DNA of 64,000 nt from the NCBI GenBank assembly GCA_963758945.1, contig CAVWXY010000012.1, positions 124,001 to 188,000 of the forward strand, written 5' to 3'. Under the pieces are notes generated by a model. That model was not told the origin of the DNA and made no database searches. It saw only the letters and a program-made list of their open reading frames with translations. Of the stretch, positions 26,164 through 34,154 are shown in pieces (position 1 is the first letter of the stretch; each line of letters opens with the position of its first letter). The translations under genes and the position numbers were made by a program. The stretch is from VAZQ01 sp963758945. Its GTDB lineage: Bacteria; Pseudomonadota; Alphaproteobacteria; Rhizobiales; Xanthobacteraceae.

Positions 26164-27314
26164 ATGGCTGCGAAGGAGATTTCGGTAAAGAAGTATGTTG
26201 TGAGGCTGAGCGGCGAGGAACGCGAACGGCTTGAAACGTTGATTCGGAAAGGAAAGAGCCCGGCGCGCCGGGTACTGAAGGCGCGGATCTTGTTGAAGGC
26301 CGATGTCTCGGAAGCTGGCAAAGGGTGGAGCGACAACCGGATCATCGAAGCTCTGGAAACCAGCCCATCCATGGTTTACCGGGTGCGCAAACAGCTGGTG
26401 GAAGAAGGCTTCGAGGCCGTGTTGAGCCGCAAGCCGCGCGCGATGCCTGCCGTTGCTCGGATTTTTGACGGCGAGAAGGAGGCCAAGCTGATTGCCTTGG
26501 CCTGTTCCAAGCCGCCCAAGGGACGCGCACGCTGGACCTTGCGGTTGTTGGAGAACAAGGTGGTAGAACTCGGCATTGTCGCTCGTGCCAGCGACAGCAC
26601 GATCGGGCGTGCGCTCAAAAAAACACTCTTCAGCCCCATCGCCGCCAGCACTGGGTCATCCCGCCGAAGGCCAACAGCGCGTTCGTAGCCGCTATGGAAG
26701 ACGTGCTGGCCGTCTACACGCGGCCACGCGACGGCGATTGTCCGCTGGTTTGCCTCGACGAGACCTCGAAGCAACTCATTGCCGAAACGCGCGTGCCGAT
26801 CTCGATGAAAGCGGGACGCCCGGCCCGTTTCGATTATGAGTACGAGCGCAATGGCACCGCCAATCTCTTCATGATGTTTGCTCCGCTCGAAGGCTGGCGC
26901 CACGTCAAGGTAACAGATCGCCATACCGCCCTGGATTACGCTCGCGTCTTGAAAGACTTGGCCGACATCCACTTCGCGCACGCCAAGACCATCGTTCTGG
27001 TCCAGGACAATCTCAGCATCCACAGCAAGGCTTCACTCTACGAAGCCTTTCCAGCCGTCGAAGCCAGGCGCCTGGTCGAGCGCTTCGAATGGCACTACAC
27101 TCCAAAACACGGCAGCTGGCTCAATCTGGCCGAGTCTGAACTCGGCGTCCTAACGTCCCAGTGCCTCGATCGCCGCATTCCCAACAAACAAATCCTCATC
27201 GACGAAATCGCCGCCTGGGAGCACGACCGCAATGCCAACCACACCAAAGCAGACTGGCAATTCACCACCAAAAATGCTCGCATCAAACTTAAGCATCTAT
27301 ACCCTGCAATCTGA
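26164..27314 (+). CDS. IS630-family transposase in two frames joined by a -1 shift at an A7 run
   Basis: DDE transposase. The first frame (26164-26688) gives the N-terminal helix-turn-helix region: ARRVLKARILLKADVS, WSDNRIIEALETSPSMVYRV, KPPKGRARWTLRLLENKVVE. The second frame (usable ATG at 26694, ending 27314) holds the catalytic core: LVCLDETSKQL (Asp), IVLVQDNLSIHSK (Asp) and NLAESELGVL (Glu), then the end HTKADWQFTTKNARIKLKHL. The frames join at seven A residues, 26617-26623. Reading -1 there gives KKNTLQPHRRQHWVIPPKAN and then SAFVAAMEDV, as in intact relatives, while frame 0 ends soon after. Slippage or one missing A would restore a protein of about 383 residues. Start chosen at MAAKEISVKK after GAGGAG. 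Confidence 0.9.
26617..26623 (+). other. Seven-A slippery run inside the transposase gene
   Basis: CTC-AAA-AAA-ACA in frame 0. A tRNA reading the second AAA can re-pair perfectly one base back and continue as AAC. Poly-A runs are used for ribosomal or transcriptional slippage in several IS families; a missing A through mutation or sequencing error is the alternative. Confidence 0.55.
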
Positions 27315-27328
27315 TTAAATCAGGCGAC
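27303..27328. repeat. Right terminal inverted repeat of the IS630 element
   Basis: Ends ATTAAATCAGGCGAC immediately before the TA at 27329-27330; imperfect inverse of the left end. Confidence 0.8.
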
Positions 27329-28029
27329 TAGGGCAGCAGCGCCTTGTACCAGCGCTGGTCATAGAGCGCGCCGGTCGCGGTTCCCAGCATGCGGCGGAAC
27401 TGCTTGGTATGGGCGGCGATTTCGTGTTCGTCGGCGGCCTTCAGATTGACCCACACCTCCACCACCGTGAAATGGTTGGGACGGGCCTTCTGCTGATAGA
27501 CGTCGTAGCGAAGGTTGCCTTTGTCCTTGCGCGTGGGCTCGGCCAGCGCCTTGAGCGCCGCGACGCCGTCGTCCTTTTTCGGCGGAATGACGTCGACGTG
27601 GCTGATCGAAACAAAGCTGCCGGCCGGGATCGCCGCGTTTTTCTTCGCGCCGACGGCGAGCGCGACATAGGGCCGCTCGTCGATCGGAGCGACCAGATGC
27701 GGCTCGATCTGCTCGCGGAACGCCTTGACATGCGCCGACGCTGCGTGCGCGTCGTAGCTCTGTTGGTCCTTCCAGCCATCGATGATGACGAATTGGCTCG
27801 ACGGCGCCGTGCGCTGGAATGCTTCGTAGCGAACCACGCCCGGCTCCTTGCGGCTCGCCGCCGCCAATTGTCGCAAGTGGTCGGCATCCGAGGTGCGGGT
27901 TGCCTGCGCAACGTCGATATAGGTGACCGCGTAAACGGTCGGGTCGCCGGCGTCCTGGGCGCGCGCGGCTTGCACCGAAGCGATCGGCGCCAACACCATT
28001 GCGAGCAGAAGCGAAAAGGCGAGGCGCAT
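27328..28029 (-). CDS. Exported protein with two antibiotic-biosynthesis-monooxygenase (ABM) type domains
   Basis: A 233-residue secreted protein from the ATG at 28029, which has GGAGGATG in front; the ATG at 28077 is rejected because the signal peptide (RLAFSLLLAMVLAPIASVQA) begins at the former. Two ferredoxin-like ABM repeats follow: VYAVTYIDVAQATRT with EPGVVRYEAFQRTAPSSQFV, and FVSISHVDVIPPKKDDGVAA with GNLRYDVYQQKARPNHFTVV. Such domains often bind or oxidise small aromatics or quinones, but no function can be assigned. The IS630 element inserted exactly at its TAG stop codon, and the IS end recreates the same stop, so the protein is unchanged while its 3-prime untranslated region was replaced. 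Confidence 0.85.
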   Translation of the reverse strand: MRLAFSLLLAMVLAPIASVQAARAQDAGDPTVYAVTYIDVAQATRTSDADHLRQLAAASRKEPGVVRYEAFQRTAPSSQFVIIDGWKDQQSYDAHAASAHVKAFREQIEPHLVAPIDERPYVALAVGAKKNAAIPAGSFVSISHVDVIPPKKDDGVAALKALAEPTRKDKGNLRYDVYQQKARPNHFTVVEVWVNLKAADEHEIAAHTKQFRRMLGTATGALYDQRWYKALLP

Positions 28030-28096
28030 GTCATCCTCCCACATGGTCGGCTTGTTTTGCGCGATAGTATCGATCAATCGTCAACCGAGCGGGGAC

Positions 28097-28756
28097 TCAG
28101 GTGGCCATCGCCAGGAGCCCGCCGAGATCCGCGAGAACCGCATCGGGCGCCGGCCCGTATTCTTCCGCCATGCTCGCCCGGTTGATCCACGCGGTACGAA
28201 AACCGAAGCTGGCGGCACCCATCACGTCCCATCGGTTCGACGAGACGAAAACGACCTCGCCCGGCGTGATCCTGAACCTTTCGGCGACGAGCGCATAGAC
28301 CTCCGGGCGCGGCTTGTAGAGACGGATCGCATCGACCGAGAGAACGGCATCGAGGTCGCCGCCGATCCCGGCAGCATTGACCGCCGCGGCGAGCATTTCA
28401 GGCGAGCCGTTCGACAGGATCGCGGTCGCGACGCCACGCGCCTTGAGCTCGCGCAGGGCCGTGTGCGCGTCCGCAAATGCCTCGAGCGTCAAATAGGCAT
28501 CCAGCAGTTTAGGCCGAAGCGCCTGGTCGACTGAGGGAAAGCGTGCGAAGGCGAAATCGAGCGCACGCTGCGTCAGCGTCCAGAAGCCCAGGTAGCGGCC
28601 GGCGAGCGTCAGCGTCCAGGTATATTCGAGCTGCTTTGCGCGCCAGACTTCGGAGAACCGGTCGGCATCGGGACCCGCCGTGGCGCGATGCCGCGCGATC
28701 GCCGCATGCACGTCGAACAGCGTCCCATAGGCGTCGAAGACGAAAGCGCCAGGCAT
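28097..28756 (-). CDS. Haloacid dehalogenase type II
   Basis: HAD-superfamily hydrolase of the L-2-haloacid dehalogenase branch, 219 residues. The nucleophile Asp is in FVFDAYGTLFDVHAA (first Asp, residue 8), then RAKQLEYTWTLTLAGRY (substrate-binding Arg and Tyr side), TAILSNGSPEMLAAA (motif II Ser), RLYKPRPEVYALV (motif III Lys) and VFVSSNRWDVMGAASFG (motif IV). These SSN and KPxPxxY features are typical for true type II dehalogenases rather than generic phosphatases. The ATG at 28756 is chosen because the longer frame runs into the adjacent membrane-protein gene. Natural substrates are 2-haloalkanoic acids or unknown analogues. Confidence 0.92.
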   Translation of the reverse strand: MPGAFVFDAYGTLFDVHAAIARHRATAGPDADRFSEVWRAKQLEYTWTLTLAGRYLGFWTLTQRALDFAFARFPSVDQALRPKLLDAYLTLEAFADAHTALRELKARGVATAILSNGSPEMLAAAVNAAGIGGDLDAVLSVDAIRLYKPRPEVYALVAERFRITPGEVVFVSSNRWDVMGAASFGFRTAWINRASMAEEYGPAPDAVLADLGGLLAMAT

Positions 28757-28842
28757 GACAGGCCCTCCGAAAGCGAGACTGACTTGGCGAGGATAGCAGC
28801 CGTCGGCGATGCGCGCAGGCGCGGGCAACACCGCAAGCGCGC

Positions 28843-30630
28843 TCAAAGCCCCGGTTGCGTCAGCAGCGTCGGGAACGATCGGCCGCGGATATCGTAGAGG
28901 CGCGCGTAGACCACGCCGTCGCGCACGATCTCGGCGAGCAGCGGAGCATCCAATTCGGCGCAGTAGAATTCTCCGAGCATCATCGCGAAGTCGGCGCCCC
29001 GGGGATCCCACGTGGTTTCGAAATCGGGACCGAGCTCGACCTGCGGCGAGCGGTGGGGGCCGCAGACGGCGATCTTCCAGCGGCGTCCGTCCGGTTTGGT
29101 CTCGTGACGCTTCGCAAGCGCGGCCAGCAAGGCCTGCGAGGCCTGCTTGAAGGAGAGCCCCCAATAGTCGAGCATGTAGCGATCGCGCGCACCTGCGACG
29201 CCGCCGGCAAGCCAATTGAAATAGGTGTACTCGTAGGGGTGGAGCCGCGCCATCTCGGTGGCGGCGGCGCCGGCACCGGCCAGCAGCACGACGCCACCGG
29301 CAAGCGGCGCGAACCGCCACCATCGCGAGGCCGCGTCGACGAGAAAGACGCCGGCGAGGCCGCCGAGCACCGCGAGCGGCGGCAAGACGAACACGAAATG
29401 ACGAATGCCGTTGTACATCGCCGGTCGCAACGCGATTGCGAGCGCGAGCGGCAACAGCGCGGCGAGCGCGATCAGCAGAAATACGGCGCGGCGGTTGCAG
29501 GCATTGTCGCGCCTGAACGCGGCGGCGAGCGCGCCGGCCGCCCCGCCAAATCCCAGAAGCGACAGGAGCGGCGGCAGCTTGAGCGCGAACAGCGTCGGGA
29601 CGTAGCTGCGCGGCATGTCCGGGACGGCGATCAATCGACCGCCGAACAACTCCTGCCAGGGCTGTTCGAAAAAGTGCGAGAAATATTCCACGGCGCGGAA
29701 GGGATTGAACGGATCGACCACGGACCAGGGCCAAACCAGCGCCATCACGGCGTAGGCGAGCACGATGGCCGGCAACAGCCGCGCGACGAAATGCCCAAGC
29801 CGCGCGCCGGCGGCTCGGATGCCGTGCGCGCGGGCGTCGATGGCGACGAGCAGGCCCAAGGCGGCGCCCGCCGCGAGCAGGCCGAACGCGCCCATGATGC
29901 GGGATCCGAACGCCAGGCCGAAGCCCGAGCCGACGAGCGCGCCGGTCGCCATCGACAGCCGCGGATAGTCCTCGAGGGCACGCACGGCGCCGAGCAGGAA
30001 TATTGCCGTCGCCACCGCGAAGGGTGAATCCTTCGGATTCATGAACATGTGGCCGTAATAGAGCGGACAGGCGGCAAGCAGCACGAGCGCGATGAGCCCC
30101 GCCAGCGGCCCGCCCACACGGCGGCCGGTCCGCCAGGTGACGGCGAGCCCGACCAATCCGACGGCCGCGCCCATCAAGCGGCGCGTGTCGAATAACGGGA
30201 GCGGCAGAAGCTTGGCGGCAAGCGCCGCCAGCAGGTCGAAGCCACCCCCGTAATAATAGAGGTTTACCCACGACAGCGCGCGCTGATCATGGAGGCCCGA
30301 GCCGTAGAACTCGAGCAGCAGAGCGCCGTATTCGGAATGGGTATAGTCGTCCCAGCTCAGCCCGTAGTCGCGGAATGTCAGCAGCGCGAGCACGCCCACC
30401 AGCGACAGCACCGCAATGGCGAGCTGGTCGAAGATGCGGCCCGTCGCCAGCGTTTCGCGCGCGGATGCGGGGAGGGGCGTTGCAACGGCCACGGGCGGTC
30501 GGCTCGGCTGTTCGGATGTCTCGATCGCGTGCCCCCGCGGAACTACGGACGTAACTCCTCGCACCTCCCGGGCATCGCGGCGCGCGCAGAGCGCGCGCTC
30601 CGGCATCCGCCGAGCGACGGTGGGACGCAA
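28843..30630 (-). CDS. GT-C-type membrane glycosyltransferase (family 39-like)
   Basis: Large inner-membrane protein with about ten or more transmembrane segments, up to 595 residues. After the first span (LAIAVLSLVGVLALLTF) comes RDYGLSWDDYTHSEYG, the acidic loop motif of polyprenol-phosphate-sugar glycosyltransferases, with the paired Asp residues. Others are ACPLYYGHMFMNPKDSPFAV, FAFGSRIMG-like GLAFGSRIMGAFGLLAAGAA, and a C-terminal periplasmic domain after about residue 470 (PYEYTYFNWLAGGVAGARDR, MLDYWGLSFKQASQALL). It would transfer a lipid-linked sugar to an envelope acceptor. Start is uncertain: the first 40 residues are low in similarity, and a GTG near 30564 preceded by GGGAG is an alternative. 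Nothing adjacent indicates the acceptor. Confidence 0.82.
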   Translation of the reverse strand: MRPTVARRMPERALCARRDAREVRGVTSVVPRGHAIETSEQPSRPPVAVATPLPASARETLATGRIFDQLAIAVLSLVGVLALLTFRDYGLSWDDYTHSEYGALLLEFYGSGLHDQRALSWVNLYYYGGGFDLLAALAAKLLPLPLFDTRRLMGAAVGLVGLAVTWRTGRRVGGPLAGLIALVLLAACPLYYGHMFMNPKDSPFAVATAIFLLGAVRALEDYPRLSMATGALVGSGFGLAFGSRIMGAFGLLAAGAALGLLVAIDARAHGIRAAGARLGHFVARLLPAIVLAYAVMALVWPWSVVDPFNPFRAVEYFSHFFEQPWQELFGGRLIAVPDMPRSYVPTLFALKLPPLLSLLGFGGAAGALAAAFRRDNACNRRAVFLLIALAALLPLALAIALRPAMYNGIRHFVFVLPPLAVLGGLAGVFLVDAASRWWRFAPLAGGVVLLAGAGAAATEMARLHPYEYTYFNWLAGGVAGARDRYMLDYWGLSFKQASQALLAALAKRHETKPDGRRWKIAVCGPHRSPQVELGPDFETTWDPRGADFAMMLGEFYCAELDAPLLAEIVRDGVVYARLYDIRGRSFPTLLTQPGL

Positions 30631-30718
30631 CCGGGCCGCACACCATCGCTCGCGATACCGAATGCCGGCCGAAGCAGATCGCGACGTGATCGGGAACGAT
30701 TGCCCGCGAGGGGCGGGA

Positions 30719-31321
30719 TCATTTCATCGCCGCGTCGTACATTTTGGCGACGTGGTCCCAGTTGACCAGATGATCCATGAAGGCCTTGAGGTAGTCCGGC
30801 CGTCGATTGCGATAGTCGATGTAATAGGAGTGCTCCCACACGTCGCAGCCCAGGATCGGTTTGCCGCCATGCACCAGCGGATTCTCACCGTTGGCCGTCT
30901 TGGTGACGGCGATCTTGCCGTCCTTGACCGCGAGCCAGCACCAGCCGGACCCGAACTGGGTGACGCCGGCCTGAATGAAGTCCTCCTTCATCTTCGCGAC
31001 TGATCCCAGATCGGCGATGATCTTCTTCTCCAGATTGCCGGGGATCTTGTCGCCGCCGCCGTTCGGCTTCATCCACTGCCAGAAATGGATGTGGTTGTAA
31101 TGCTGGCCGGCGTTGTTGAAGAGGCCGGGATTCTTGCCGAAGGCACCTTTTACCACGTCCTCGAGCGACTTTCCTTCCCACTCGGTGCCTTTGAGGAGGT
31201 TGTTGCCGTTGTTGACGTAGGCGAGGTGATGCTTGTCGTGATGATATTCGAGCGTTTCGCGCGACATGTAGGGCGCGAGCGCGTCATAGGGATAGGGCAG
31301 GTCGGGAAGCGTGAAGGACAT
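30719..31321 (-). CDS. sodB: Superoxide dismutase, iron-type
   Basis: Dismutates superoxide to O2 and H2O2. The 200-residue protein has the four ligands: His27 (YHHDKHH), His77 (AGQHYNHIHFWQWM), and the Asp and His of CDVWEHSYYIDY. Gln73 before the second His, with Gly instead of Gln in the later TKTANGENPL segment, is the pattern of Fe- rather than Mn-SOD, although cambialistic use of Mn is possible. No signal peptide, so cytoplasmic. It is preceded by GAGGAGCAAG at 31323-31334 on the minus strand, a good ribosome-binding site, and is probably monocistronic, divergent from the Pro/Ala-rich protein gene. Confidence 0.97.
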   Translation of the reverse strand: MSFTLPDLPYPYDALAPYMSRETLEYHHDKHHLAYVNNGNNLLKGTEWEGKSLEDVVKGAFGKNPGLFNNAGQHYNHIHFWQWMKPNGGGDKIPGNLEKKIIADLGSVAKMKEDFIQAGVTQFGSGWCWLAVKDGKIAVTKTANGENPLVHGGKPILGCDVWEHSYYIDYRNRRPDYLKAFMDHLVNWDHVAKMYDAAMK

Positions 31322-31623
31322 CGGCTTGCTCCTCAGGTGGTCATACGGACGGGACGAGACCGGGACGGGTTCTACGGCAACTGATGCGCGCCGGCCTCGG
31401 TTCCGGTTAACTCATTAGGCCCGGGCGGCGGCCAGGGCAACGGAGGGAACTGCGCCATTGCAGGTTGCGCGACGCCGTCGGCGCCTTGGGTGCATTAAGC
31501 ACGATCGGATTTGGCCCCAGCCCGGCCACATTAGTTATTGCGGTCGAAACCGAACGGGGCCAAAATTCTTCAGTAACCATAGCATCATGGCGGGTGGCAG
31601 CGGAGCAGGTGGGACCTGGGCGT
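31322..31623. other. Intergenic region between sodB and the divergent Pro/Ala-rich protein gene
   Basis: About 300 bases that should carry two divergent promoters. The frame open from 31465 is low in family features ahead of the chosen ATG at 31624. I see no clear operator. Confidence 0.35.
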
Positions 31624-32601
31624 ATGTCTGTGATCTTGTCCTTGCTGGGTATCGTGGTCGCGGCGGCGGGCCTCGCCGCGCTGGGATTCGGCATTCCAAT
31701 CAACGAGTTCAGTCTCGGCACCACGCTCATCGTCACTGGCACGACGGCGTTGACCGGAGGATTGATCCTGATCGGCCTTGCGGCAGTGGTCAGCGAGCTC
31801 GCCCGAGCGACCGATGCGTTGAAAACACGGGTCGTGGCCCGACCTGCCACGCGCACGGCGGAAGTCCCCGAGCCGATGGTGCCGGCCGGCCCCGGCATGG
31901 TCGCCCCGGCAGTCGCGGCTGCGGGCACCGCCCGTCCACCGGTGGCGACCGCTGCCGCGGCCCAACGGCCCAGGCCGGAAGCCCCCGCGCGCGGCGGGCG
32001 TTCGCCTCACCCCCCGCCGGGCGCCGCGCCGACGGCCGTCGACGTCTCGGCCGCCGCCGTCGAGCGATTGCGCTCGACCATCCCGCGTACGGCGCGAACC
32101 AGGGCCGAGCCCTCAGTGGTGGCGGCGGACGAAGAGGTCCCCCTGTCGCCCGGCGAGGCGGCACCGCACCAGCCGCGGCCGGCGGGCGGTGAGCCCGCCC
32201 CGCTCTCGCCGAAGATCACGGCCGAGGATCGCGCGGGCGGTGCGGCGGTCGAAGCCTTGAAGGCGTCACGGCTGGATTTTCTGTTCCGCTCGAAGCCGCG
32301 CCCCGCCGCGCCCGCGCCTGAGAATTTCGATACCGTGCAGCCCGTTGCCGAGCCCGAGCTGCAGCCCGATCAGGCGCAAGCACAGCCCGGCCCGGCCGCC
32401 TCCGAGACCCAAGACACGCCACCCGAGACCGCACCCGCGGTCGAGGAGCCGCGTACGGCTGCGATCCTGAAATCCGGCGTCGTCGACGGCATGGCCTATA
32501 CGCTTTACGCCGACGGGTCGATCGAAGCCAAGCTTCCGCAAGGAACCGTCAGGTTCGGCTCCATTGCCGAATTGCGCGCGCACATCGAAAGCAACTCGTA
32601 A
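31624..32601 (+). CDS. Membrane protein with two N-terminal spans and a long Pro/Ala-rich region
   Basis: A 325-residue protein starting MSVILSLLGIVVAAAGLAAL. Two membrane helices at about 3-22 and 31-57 (TLIVTGTTALTGGLILIG) are followed by a long Pro/Ala/Glu-rich, probably disordered stretch (about 70-285). A short conserved-looking end follows: AAILKSGVVDGMAYTLYADG then SIEAKLPQGTVRFGSIAELR, about 290-325. The terminal part resembles a small domain seen at the end of Bradyrhizobiaceae hypothetical proteins. Function unknown; a cell-envelope or division-scaffold role is only a guess from architecture. The ATG at 31624 is chosen because the hydrophobic segment begins there. Confidence 0.8.
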   Translation: MSVILSLLGIVVAAAGLAALGFGIPINEFSLGTTLIVTGTTALTGGLILIGLAAVVSELARATDALKTRVVARPATRTAEVPEPMVPAGPGMVAPAVAAAGTARPPVATAAAAQRPRPEAPARGGRSPHPPPGAAPTAVDVSAAAVERLRSTIPRTARTRAEPSVVAADEEVPLSPGEAAPHQPRPAGGEPAPLSPKITAEDRAGGAAVEALKASRLDFLFRSKPRPAAPAPENFDTVQPVAEPELQPDQAQAQPGPAASETQDTPPETAPAVEEPRTAAILKSGVVDGMAYTLYADGSIEAKLPQGTVRFGSIAELRAHIESNS

Positions 32602-32666
32602 CCAGCCACAGCGGAGGGAGACGGACGGCGGCAGCCTTTTGCGCTTTGCGTTATCCGTCCTCGGGC

Positions 32667-33089
32667 TCACTTCTTCGCGGTCGCGCCAGCCGCGAACGTC
32701 AGCGCGACCCCGTTGATGCAGTAGCGCGCGCCGGTTGGCTTCGGGCCGTCGGGGAAGACATGCCCGAGATGCGCATCGCATGACGCGCAACGAATCTCGG
32801 TTCGGCGCATGAACCAAGAGCGATCCTTGTGTTCGCTCACCGCGTCGGGCTCGGCCGGGGCCCAAAAGCTCGGCCACCCGGTGCCGGAATCGAATTTGGT
32901 ATCGGACGTGAAGAGCGTCGCGCCGCAACACACGCATTTGAAATCGCCGCCGCGCTTTTCGCGGTTGAGCGGGTTCGAAAAAGCGCGCTCCGTGCCGTGC
33001 TTTCGGGTGACGTAATACTGCTCGGGCGTGAGTTGCTTTTTCCATTCCTCGTCGCTCTTGGCGACCTTTGCAGGGGGGATGGCAGGCAT
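32667..33089 (-). CDS. msrB: Peptide-methionine (R)-S-oxide reductase
   Basis: Repairs methionine-R-sulfoxide in proteins. The 140-residue product has QYYVTRKHGTERAFSNPLN, the structural zinc cysteines (Cys52 and Cys55 in KCVCCGATLF; Cys101 and Cys104 in RCASCDAHLGHVF), FDSGTGWPSFWAP, and the catalytic RYCINGVALTF with Cys124. The ATG at 33089, after GGAGACC, is chosen; 33164 is too early. It is a cytoplasmic zinc-type MsrB. Together with sodB 1.3 kb away it adds to oxidative-stress defence, but the genes are not one operon. Confidence 0.96.
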   Translation of the reverse strand: MPAIPPAKVAKSDEEWKKQLTPEQYYVTRKHGTERAFSNPLNREKRGGDFKCVCCGATLFTSDTKFDSGTGWPSFWAPAEPDAVSEHKDRSWFMRRTEIRCASCDAHLGHVFPDGPKPTGARYCINGVALTFAAGATAKK

Positions 33090-33527
33090 GGTCTCCGTCT
33101 CGGCGCGCCTTCGCACGGCATCATGTAGCGCAGCGCCGAGGGACGGCAACACCGATCCCATCAACCGCCGGTCCCTTGCCGCAATCGTGTTCGCGCGCCT
33201 CGCCCGCCGGCAAGCGCCCCTCGGCGGGCGCTCTCGATGTTTCCGGGCGCGGGTCGATCAAGTGATGCCCGGTGGAACGAGTTGGCGTGAAAGGTTGAAC
33301 TGTATCTCGCCAGCGAGATCTCAATAATAACGAAGGATTGTGTACGCAGAGTGCACAACACTTCTTGCCATTTTCATGATCAAAGAATAGAAATACAGGT
33401 AAGTCAGCTTTTAGGGGTCATTTGCCGCGTCTGCTCTGCGGCTCGGCCTCACCAGCAACCTCGAATACCCGCAAATGCAGCTTCACTGCGCGACCACGAG
33501 TTCAAGACGCGGCAGGAACCACCATCA
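33090..33527. promoter_or_regulatory. Regulatory region between msrB and mucR, with two inverted repeats
   Basis: A 438-base gap with a markedly AT-rich part at about 33320-33400. It contains a perfect palindrome ATCTCGC-CA-GCGAGAT (33304-33319) and a near-perfect inverted repeat TTGTGTAC (33338-33345) / GTGCACAA (33351-33358). MucR proteins bind AT-rich DNA and regulate their own genes in related bacteria, so these are candidate operators. Confidence 0.45.
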
Positions 33528-33944
33528 ATGGGCAATAATACGTCGACTGGAACGTTCATCGAGCTGACGGCCTCGATCGTCTCGGCCTATGTCAGCAACA
33601 ATTCGGTGCCGACGGCGGACTTGCCGGCGCTGATCGGGCAGGTGCATTCCGCCCTGACGCGGGTGTCGAGCGGTCACAGCGATCTGTCGAGCGAGCCGCC
33701 GAAGCCGGCCGTCTCGGTCAAGAGGTCGATCACGCCGGACTACATCGTCTGTCTCGAGGACGGGAAAAAGTTCAAGTCGCTCAAGCGCCACCTGCGCACG
33801 CAATACAATATGACCCCGGAGCAGTACCGCGAGAAATGGGGGTTGGCGCCCGATTATCCGATGGTTGCGCCCAACTACGCGGCGGCGCGCTCGCACCTCG
33901 CCAAGCAGATGGGGCTTGGCCAGCAGCGGCGCCGGCGCAAGTAG
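33528..33944 (+). CDS. mucR: MucR/Ros-family transcriptional regulator with altered zinc-finger ligands
   Basis: Global DNA-binding regulator of Alphaproteobacteria (exopolysaccharide, motility, virulence or symbiosis genes in relatives). The 138-residue protein has the N-terminal oligomerisation region (TASIVSAYVSNNSVPTADLP), DYIVCLEDGKKFKSLKRHL (72-89), NMTPEQYREKWGLAPDYPMV (94-113) and a basic tail. In Ros the zinc is held by Cys-Cys-His-His; here the ligands read Cys75, Asp78, His88 and then Gln92/Tyr93, so two ligands differ. Related M. loti proteins with replaced ligands, some zinc-free, are known. Start at the ATG at 33528 after an AGGAA box; the longer frame from 33351 is rejected. 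Autoregulation through the upstream repeats is likely. Confidence 0.93.
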   Translation: MGNNTSTGTFIELTASIVSAYVSNNSVPTADLPALIGQVHSALTRVSSGHSDLSSEPPKPAVSVKRSITPDYIVCLEDGKKFKSLKRHLRTQYNMTPEQYREKWGLAPDYPMVAPNYAAARSHLAKQMGLGQQRRRRK

Positions 33945-33978
33945 CCACCCTCCGCATTCCGCTGGCTTTCCAAACGGA

Positions 33979-34007
33979 AGGCCCCGGGGAGGTTGTCGCC
34001 GGGGCCT
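33979..34007 (+). terminator. Hairpin after mucR, possible terminator
   Basis: AGGCCCCGG (33979-33987) pairs with CCGGGGCCT (33999-34007), a perfect 9-base stem 35 bases after the mucR stop. A second hairpin (CCCCC/GGGGGG, 34013-34035) follows. No U-tract, so termination strength is uncertain. Confidence 0.4.
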
Positions 34008-34154
34008 GGCAGCCCCCTTCGTTCCTTGGGGGGTTCGATTGAGGCCACCGGGGGATGACAGGCAAGTGCCGAGCCAGTTCCACGGCGCCGCAAAAAAATC
34101 TGGGCACGAACCTGCCGGCACGAACCGAGCCCTGACGCGGCCCGGAGGACGCCT

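Larger units (their letters stand above)
26091..27328 (+). mobile_element. IS630-family insertion sequence
   Basis: A 1238-base element bounded by imperfect terminal inverted repeats: the left end starts GTCGCCCGCTTCAACCAATT and the reverse complement of the right end starts GTCGCCTGATTTAATCAGAT. Counting the shared CCTA just outside, 20 of the first 26 positions agree. A TA dinucleotide flanks each side (26089-26090 and 27329-27330), the target duplication expected of IS630/Tc1-type transposition. The uninterrupted site would read GACCTAGGGC, containing the palindrome CCTAGG. The element carries one transposase gene in two frames and is visibly lower in G+C than its neighbours, indicating arrival by transposition. 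The right end abuts the stop codon of the ABM-domain gene at 27328. Confidence 0.9.

Noticed and set aside
33213..33232. Hairpin AGCGCCC/GGGCGCT upstream of msrB
   Set aside because: Short stem with no T-tract on either side; not convincing as terminator or operator.
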